Below are positions 32,881-37,659 of a DNA stretch of 37,659 bases, in pieces; the stretch's first letter is position 1, and every line of letters starts with the position of its first letter. The stretch covers positions 1-37,659 of the forward strand of contig SMXW01000030.1 in the NCBI GenBank assembly GCA_004356805.1. Reading direction: 5' to 3'. Made by a program: the position numbers and the translations under genes. The notes beneath the pieces are model-generated. The model saw only the letters and a list, made by a program, of their open reading frames with translations, was not told the origin of the DNA and did not search any database. This stretch comes from Acidobacteriota bacterium (GTDB taxonomy: Bacteria; Actinomycetota; Acidimicrobiia; Spongiisociales; ZC4RG35).

Positions 32881-34359
32881 CTAGGACTCCTCGAATGCTG
32901 AGATCACATCGCCGAATGTCTCGATCGAGCCCTCCAACGCCACGTCAGGGAGAGCGACCATCGAGTGCTGTGCCCCGGATCGGGAGTAAGACGAGAAGAG
33001 CGCAACCTGATCGTCCAGCGTGCCGACGTTGTATCGGGCGGAGTACTTCTCGACGGAGGTGTTGCGATCACGAAGCTGATCGACTCGCTCTCTCAACTCC
33101 GAACGGTCCGTGGCCACCAGCACTGAGATCAGGTGGGTTATCTCTATCTGCGCCGGGTCACGACCGAGATTCGAGCAGTGTCTCTGCAGCACGTCGACCT
33201 TGTGTCGAATCACCTCCGGCTTCCCGAAGAGGTTGCAGGCGTCGGCGTACTCGGCAACGAGTCTCAAGGTTCTCTTTTCGCCGGAGCCTCCCACCAGGAT
33301 CGGAATCCGATCTTGTATCGGGCGGGGATAACAGACCAGTTCCCGGGCAGAGAAGCTCTTGCCCTCGAATTTGGGGGACCCCTTGCCCCAGAGGAGGGGG
33401 AGCATTCGCAGAGTGTCCTCGAGGAGGTCGTAGCGATCGGCCAATCCGGGGAAGTCGATTCCGTAGGCCCCGTGCTCGTCCTCGTCCCAGGCAGCGCCGA
33501 GCCCACACCAGGCACGTCCCCCGGACAACACGTCCAACGTGGCGACCATCTTTCCCAACAACACCGGATTTCGGTGAGTTATCCCGGTGACGAGCGCACC
33601 GAGGCGGATCCGATCGGTGACTCCGGCCATGTATGACAGCGTTGTGTATGCCTCGGGTAGGTCTTCCCAAGCCCGCCCAACCTGGGGTATCTGGCGGAAA
33701 TGATCCATCAGCCATATGTCGCGGAATCCCGCTGCCTCGGCGCGCTGCGCGATCGAAGCGATCTGCTCCCCGAGGTTGCCCTGCGGCCAGTCGAACCTGC
33801 TCAAGAGGAGTCCGAAGGTGTGAGCAACCGGGGCAGAGAGGTCACGCTCCTCCTGAGCGATGGCAGCGACCTCGAGTGTCACCACGGCCACCGGTTGGCG
33901 AGTGTGGACGCCGTCGAAGTCCTCGGTTTCCACTTCTATGGATGCCGTCCTGAATCTGGCCAACTGTTTGCGCAAGACGCTCTTCGGGAGCGGTCTAGTC
34001 CGCTCGTCGTTCCTTTGCTCGCACAACTCTGCTGCCGTGTCGAACAGGATGGCATGGCATGACAGCCCGGCATCATGGGTCTGAGCGACCCATCTTCTCC
34101 GGTCCTCGGCATTGAGACCCATGGTGTCGATGACCGTGGTCAGCTCCCGAGACAGTCGCTCGGTGACGATCCGGTCCAACAGGTCAAAGGCTGCCGCGCT
34201 GGCCTGCTGGTCGTCCTGGTCGATGCCGACCGCCGCCCGAAGCGAGTCCGACGACACCACTTCGTTGGGGGCGAAGTGATCAGTGGCCCATGTTGACTTG
34301 CCGGAGCTACTGGGGCCGATCAAGACAACGACACACGGTGCGGGGAGTTTGAGCTCCAT
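32881..34359 (-). CDS. Fusion: P-loop (AAA_33-like) kinase + luciferase-like F420 oxidoreductase
   Basis: The protein is 492 aa. Residues 1-170 have a Walker A G-P-S-S-S-G-K-S-T (15-23), S-S-D-S-L-R-A-A-V-G, T-V-I-D-T-M-G-L, and an R-rich end, as in polynucleotide-kinase-like or zeta-toxin-like ATP-binding domains. Residues about 176-492 are an LLM barrel: G-L-L-L-S-R-F-D-W, I-W-L-M-D-H-F, R-I-R-L-G-A-L-V-T, W-C-G-L-G-A-A-W and I-L-V-G-G-S-G-E-K, features of F420-dependent members related to TIGR03560. The role of the kinase part is unknown. The stop codon TAG lies in the CTAG at the edge of the MITE-like element. Confidence 0.88.
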   Translation of the reverse strand: MELKLPAPCVVVLIGPSSSGKSTWATDHFAPNEVVSSDSLRAAVGIDQDDQQASAAAFDLLDRIVTERLSRELTTVIDTMGLNAEDRRRWVAQTHDAGLSCHAILFDTAAELCEQRNDERTRPLPKSVLRKQLARFRTASIEVETEDFDGVHTRQPVAVVTLEVAAIAQEERDLSAPVAHTFGLLLSRFDWPQGNLGEQIASIAQRAEAAGFRDIWLMDHFRQIPQVGRAWEDLPEAYTTLSYMAGVTDRIRLGALVTGITHRNPVLLGKMVATLDVLSGGRAWCGLGAAWDEDEHGAYGIDFPGLADRYDLLEDTLRMLPLLWGKGSPKFEGKSFSARELVCYPRPIQDRIPILVGGSGEKRTLRLVAEYADACNLFGKPEVIRHKVDVLQRHCSNLGRDPAQIEITHLISVLVATDRSELRERVDQLRDRNTSVEKYSARYNVGTLDDQVALFSSYSRSGAQHSMVALPDVALEGSIETFGDVISAFEES

Positions 34360-34452
34360 CAGTGAGGGTTTCTAGCGGTCTATCGCCCAGATGGTGTGGA
34401 TGTGAGAGACGCTGCAATCATTTGTAAGGCGGACCACTGGCCAGTCAATCGG

Positions 34453-34458
34453 TAACGT
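34453..34458 (+). promoter_or_regulatory. -10 box, leaderless promoter of dapA-rnj
   Basis: TAACGT ends 7 nt before GTG 34466. The nominal GTG at 34457 lies inside the box and is therefore rejected as start. Confidence 0.55.
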
Positions 34459-34465
34459 GGTGGGC

Positions 34466-35359
34466 GTGACTGACACAATATCCGCCCCCTTCGGCCTTTT
34501 GGCCACAGCGATGATCACCCCATTCACCTCATCGGGAGAGGTGGACCATGACACCGCCTGGCGTCTAGCCAGACATCTTTCGGACCAGGGAACAGACACT
34601 CTTGTGGTCACCGGTACGACGGGGGAGTCGCCGACGCTCTCGGACGACGAGAAGGTCGCTCTATATCGGACCGTGGTCGAAGCCGTGAAGGAGAAAGACA
34701 CTCTGGTCATCGCGGGTACCGGGACCTATGACACCCGTCACTCGGTGGAGATGACCGAACGCGCCGCGGAGACGGGGGTTGACGGAGTCCTCGCGGTGGC
34801 TCCCTATTACAACAAGCCATCCCAAGCGGGTCTGGTGGCGCACTTCTCAGCGATCGCCGACGTCGGAGTGCCCGTGATGCTCTACAACATCCCGGGACGG
34901 ACCGGGTCCCTCATCGAAGTGGAGACACTGGCAACCATGTCCAGCCACCCTCAGGTTGTTGCGGTGAAAGACGCTGTGCTCGATCTCGAGTTCACCTCGG
35001 CGACCATCAAGCGCGTCCCCAGTCTGCCGGTCTACTCCGGCCAGGACACGTTCACGCTTCCCATGCTCTCGGTGGGTGCGGTTGGGGTGGTATCAGTGGT
35101 CGCCCATCTGGCAGGGAGGGTGATCAAGGCGATGATCAAGGCAGCCCAATCTGGTGATTGGCCGGAGGCCAGACGTCTTCACTACGAGCTCATGCCCCTG
35201 TGCGAGGCGTGTTTTCTGGAAACCAACCCGACACCTGTGAAGGGAGCCATGAATTCGTTCTGGGAACCTGTCGGTGATGTGAGGCTCCCCCTGGTTGCCG
35301 CATCTGACGACACGCTCGCAGCGATCGAGAAGGCGCTGGGGGCGCTTCAAGGCCTATGA
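34466..35359 (+). CDS. dapA: 4-hydroxy-tetrahydrodipicolinate synthase
   Basis: The protein is 297 aa, typical for DapA. G-T-T-G-E-S-P-T-L at about 50-58, Y-Y-N-K-P at about 114-118, catalytic Tyr140 and Arg145 in L-Y-N-I-P-G-R-T, and the Schiff-base Lys168 in V-A-V-K-D-A are in place. It joins pyruvate and aspartate semialdehyde in the lysine and diaminopimelate pathway, which also feeds peptidoglycan. The stop overlaps the rnj start as ATGA, an arrangement common in actinobacteria. GTG 34466 is chosen as start from the -10 spacing. Confidence 0.95.
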   Translation: MTDTISAPFGLLATAMITPFTSSGEVDHDTAWRLARHLSDQGTDTLVVTGTTGESPTLSDDEKVALYRTVVEAVKEKDTLVIAGTGTYDTRHSVEMTERAAETGVDGVLAVAPYYNKPSQAGLVAHFSAIADVGVPVMLYNIPGRTGSLIEVETLATMSSHPQVVAVKDAVLDLEFTSATIKRVPSLPVYSGQDTFTLPMLSVGAVGVVSVVAHLAGRVIKAMIKAAQSGDWPEARRLHYELMPLCEACFLETNPTPVKGAMNSFWEPVGDVRLPLVAASDDTLAAIEKALGALQGL

Positions 35360-36990
35360 GCGTGTCAGTCACATTCTTGGGCGGTCTCGGGGAGATCGGC
35401 CGCAACTGTGCCGCCGTCGAGATCGAAGGCAAGATCGCACTCATCGATGTGGGTCTCATGTTTCCCGAAGACGACATGTTGGGTGTCGACCTGGTGTTTC
35501 CGGACTGGTCCTGGCTGACCAAGCGGAAGAAGGACGTGGAATGCGTGATAATCACCCACGGTCATGAGGATCACATGGGGGCCCTTGCCTACTTCCTCAG
35601 GGACATCCAGGTCCCGGTGTACGGGGCCAGGCTGACGATGGAGATGGCGAGTGGGCGTGTCGACGAGTTGGGCGTCGAGTCGGATCTTCGAACGATCACC
35701 CGTAGCAAGTGGATAGATCATGGGCCATTCCGGTTCATGCTCGTCCCGGTGACGCATTCGGTCCCGGAGGCGTCGGCGGTTGTTCTGGACACGCCAGAGG
35801 GCATCGTCGTCCACTCGGGTGACTTCAAGCTGGACCCAACACCCGTCGACGGGCGACCGACCGACCTGCCTGCGTTTGCGGCTCTCGGTCGGCGCGGTGT
35901 GAGGCTTCTCCTTTCTGACTCGACCAACGCCGAAAAGGAGGGCTTTGAACCATCGGAGAGTTCGGTCGGTCCTCCGATCGCCAATGTGGTGCGGGATGCC
36001 CCCGGGCGGGTGATAGCTGCTTGCTTTTCCTCACATATGCACCGGGTCCAGCAGATCGCCAATGCTGGAGTCGCCGCGGGAAGAAAGATCGCCTTCTTCG
36101 GTCGCTCCATGCATCGCAACACCACCATTGCGACGGACCTGGGTGTCCTCGATATTCCGGAAGGGTCGGTCGTCGACATCAATGAACTCGTCAACCTGCC
36201 CGACGACAAACAATTGCTCATAACGACAGGGAGCCAGGGGGAGCCCTATGCCGCACTTTCCCTGATGTCGCAGGGCCGGCACAAGTTTGTCGACCTCGAC
36301 GAGACCGACACGGTTCTCATCTCGGCAAAGCCGATACCGGGAAATGAGACGGCCGTGTCCAAAGTCATCTCCAATCTCATACGCCGGGGGGCAACGGTCG
36401 TCCATGGACGGAACTCCCATGTCCACGTATCCGGCCATGCAGCGAGAGAGGAGCTGCTGACCTTTCTCAACATTCTTCGCCCCAAGGCCTTCGTCCCGAT
36501 TCACGGGGAGTACCGACATCTCCATGCTCACTCCGAGTTGGCGCGGGCCATGGGTGTGAAAACGGTCGAGGTCCTCGAGGATGGCGACCGAATCACGATT
36601 GAGGGCAAGAAGACCACTGTGAAGCGGCGGGCGGTGCCCGCCGGCTTCGTCTACCTCGACGGGTCAGCCGTGGGAGATGTTCAGGATGCGGTTCTTCGCG
36701 ACCGATCTCACCTGGCCGATGATGGGGTCGTGGTGGTGACGGTTGGAATCGCCCATGACACGGGCAAGCTTCTCTACGGGCCCGACATGGACAGTCACGG
36801 GGTCATGGACGACCCGAGCGCAGTCCTGGCGAAAGCTGCCGATGCGGTGAGGGCAGCCATCGAGGAGCACAAGACTGGCCGGACCGACCACGCCGAACTG
36901 CAGAAGACGGTCCGTCAGGCCACCGGCCGCGTACTTCGCGCCGAAACCGCCCGAAAACCCGTGATCGTCCCCGTCATCATGGAGCTATAA
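35356..36990 (+). CDS. rnj: Ribonuclease J
   Basis: The protein is 544 aa. The metallo-beta-lactamase motif H-G-H-E-D-H-M-G-A-L (His68, His70, Asp72, His73), the later V-H-S-G-D-F-K and S-D-S-T-N, and the beta-CASP part with H-V-H-V-S-G-H-A mark RNase J, which has 5'-3' exonuclease and endonuclease activity and takes part in mRNA decay and rRNA maturation. The protein stops soon after the beta-CASP domain and the short C-terminal domain, the usual length in actinobacteria. Translation is coupled to dapA by ATGA. Confidence 0.96.
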   Translation: MSVSVTFLGGLGEIGRNCAAVEIEGKIALIDVGLMFPEDDMLGVDLVFPDWSWLTKRKKDVECVIITHGHEDHMGALAYFLRDIQVPVYGARLTMEMASGRVDELGVESDLRTITRSKWIDHGPFRFMLVPVTHSVPEASAVVLDTPEGIVVHSGDFKLDPTPVDGRPTDLPAFAALGRRGVRLLLSDSTNAEKEGFEPSESSVGPPIANVVRDAPGRVIAACFSSHMHRVQQIANAGVAAGRKIAFFGRSMHRNTTIATDLGVLDIPEGSVVDINELVNLPDDKQLLITTGSQGEPYAALSLMSQGRHKFVDLDETDTVLISAKPIPGNETAVSKVISNLIRRGATVVHGRNSHVHVSGHAAREELLTFLNILRPKAFVPIHGEYRHLHAHSELARAMGVKTVEVLEDGDRITIEGKKTTVKRRAVPAGFVYLDGSAVGDVQDAVLRDRSHLADDGVVVVTVGIAHDTGKLLYGPDMDSHGVMDDPSAVLAKAADAVRAAIEEHKTGRTDHAELQKTVRQATGRVLRAETARKPVIVPVIMEL

Positions 36991-36995
36991 GAAGC

Positions 36996-37027
36996 GAACC
37001 TCAGGTTCTACGGCCCGGATACGGGCC
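36996..37027. terminator. Tandem stem-loops between convergent rnj and nitroreductase genes
   Basis: GAACC (36996-37000) pairs with GGTTC (37004-37008) over a 3-nt loop, and GGCCCG (37012-37017) pairs with CGGGCC (37022-37027) over GATA. They lie in a 45-bp gap between two converging genes, a natural place for a two-way terminator. No T-run follows on either strand, so it may be non-canonical. Confidence 0.5.
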
Positions 37028-37035
37028 AAACGACC

Positions 37036-37659
37036 TCACGTTCGTGGTTTTGGGGCCTCGCCGACCTCCACCATCACCTCGTCGAGACTCTTGCGCCGCA
37101 GGTCGGGCACCACGCAATCATCGGCCGGGTAGCCAATCGGGAACATGCAAAAGGGGCGCTCGTTGTCGGGACGTCCCAGGAGCTTGGTCAGGAATCTCAT
37201 GGGACTGGGCGTGTGGGTGAGCGTCGCCAACCCCATGTGATGCAGCGCCACTATGAAAATGCCAGCAGCTATCCCCGCTGACTCTTTGACGTAGAAGTTA
37301 TGACGCCGCGACCCGTCAGGGTTGATGCCGTGACGCTCTTCAAACATCACTACGACCCAGGGCGCTGTTTCAAGGAAGGGCTTGCGCCAATCTGTGCCCA
37401 GAGGCTCCAGCGCCTCTCTCCAGTGGTCGGGCAACCTGCCGCCTTCATAGTTGATGCGTTCCTCTTCTTCTGCTGCCTGCCGTATCTGGTGCTTGATGTC
37501 TGGGTCTTCGGTCACCACAAAGCGCCAAGGCTGCCTGTGCGCACCTGAAGGCGCCGTGGAGGCAGTCTGAATGGCTAGCTCCACCAGCCCCCTGGGCACG
37601 GGGTCATCGGAGAAAAATCTGACTGAGCGCCGACACTCCATCTCCTCATGAAACTCCCT
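37036..37659 (-). CDS. Nitroreductase family protein (iodotyrosine-deiodinase-like), 5' end outside window
   Basis: 207 codons plus stop are visible; the frame stays open to the right edge with R-E-F-H-E-E-M-E-C-R-R-S-V-R-F-F-S, so the start lies beyond the window. C-R-R-S-V-R-F-F, A-S-T-A-P-S-G-A-H-R-Q-P-W-R-F, G-I-A-A-G-I-F-I-V-A-L-H-H-M-G-L and R-P-D-N-E-R-P are the FMN-binding and dimer features of the IYD-type nitroreductases. It reduces an aromatic halide, nitro or quinone substrate, unknown here. It converges on rnj. Confidence 0.88.
   Translation of the reverse strand, partial: REFHEEMECRRSVRFFSDDPVPRGLVELAIQTASTAPSGAHRQPWRFVVTEDPDIKHQIRQAAEEEERINYEGGRLPDHWREALEPLGTDWRKPFLETAPWVVVMFEERHGINPDGSRRHNFYVKESAGIAAGIFIVALHHMGLATLTHTPSPMRFLTKLLGRPDNERPFCMFPIGYPADDCVVPDLRRKSLDEVMVEVGEAPKPRT

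Noticed and set aside
32727-33590. 287-codon plus-strand frame starting inside the MITE-like element.
   Set aside because: It runs antisense to the kinase-LLM gene and is Arg/Pro/Ser-rich without any motif.
34457-34465. GTG at 34457 as dapA start.
   Set aside because: It lies within the -10 box, which is 7 nt from GTG 34466.

Overview
This window looks like chromosome from a GC-rich actinobacterium, most likely a member of the Acidimicrobiia (inferred, not proven). The evidence is a dense coenzyme F420 gene content (CofG, CofH, a DDN-type nitroreductase, two luciferase-like F420 oxidoreductases), a giant Lhr helicase, a TIGR03084/mycothiol-isomerase-fold protein, dapA overlapping rnj, and many leaderless genes. 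No rRNA, tRNA, CRISPR, phage or plasmid genes were seen. No gene-free stretch exceeds 300 bases.

Layout: 1-235 is the tail of an error-prone DNA polymerase (DnaE2 type). 286-2893 (-) is a lipoate-ligase-like gene, a fused type II dehydroquinase/alpha-beta hydrolase, and a lytic transglycosylase-like protein. 3010-5694 (+) is a lipoprotein and an ABC exporter that seems to start at ATC. 5691-7045 (-) holds a small orphan protein, a DDN nitroreductase and a universal stress protein. 7092-11435 (+) has a flavin reductase, an SDR, cofG, and cofH carrying a large unrecognised N-terminal region. 11432-16494 (-) is lhr and a stand-alone HD-GYP protein; 16577-17200 (+) is a PD-(D/E)XK-like protein. 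17184-20622 (-) contains a tightly overlapped TIGR03084/BtpA/crotonase operon and a LOG-family protein. 20727-23796 (-) is a two-gene unit: a HExxH + VWA protein and a MoxR-like AAA+ with altered Walker motifs. 23880-27757 has an M16 peptidase, three small membrane or exported proteins, and a glycosidase-like lipoprotein. 27754-31075 has glpD, an F420-type LLM enzyme and a PEBP protein. 31137-34359 (-) has a MaoC hydratase, a cyclophilin, a thioredoxin-fold protein and a P-loop kinase/LLM fusion. 34466-36990 (+) is dapA-rnj, and a nitroreductase runs off the right edge.

Three patterns cut across the genes. First, at least 13 genes have TANNNT exactly 6 or 7 nt before the start codon (two more at 8 nt), the signature of leaderless transcription; I used it to choose starts. 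Second, convergent genes often share a CTAG at their stop codons. Third, two kinds of repeats sit between genes: a 161-bp MITE-like palindromic element flanked by CTAG, inserted at a stop codon and next to a -10 box, and a pair of 48-bp repeats about 83% identical that lie just after two stop codons.

The best candidates for something undescribed are the HExxH-VWA/AAA+ pair with an apparent exchange of Mg-ligand residues between Walker A and Walker B, the AroQ-hydrolase fusion that lacks the catalytic Asn, the extended CofH, the ATC start, and the head-to-head overlapping -10 boxes between glpD and the LLM gene.
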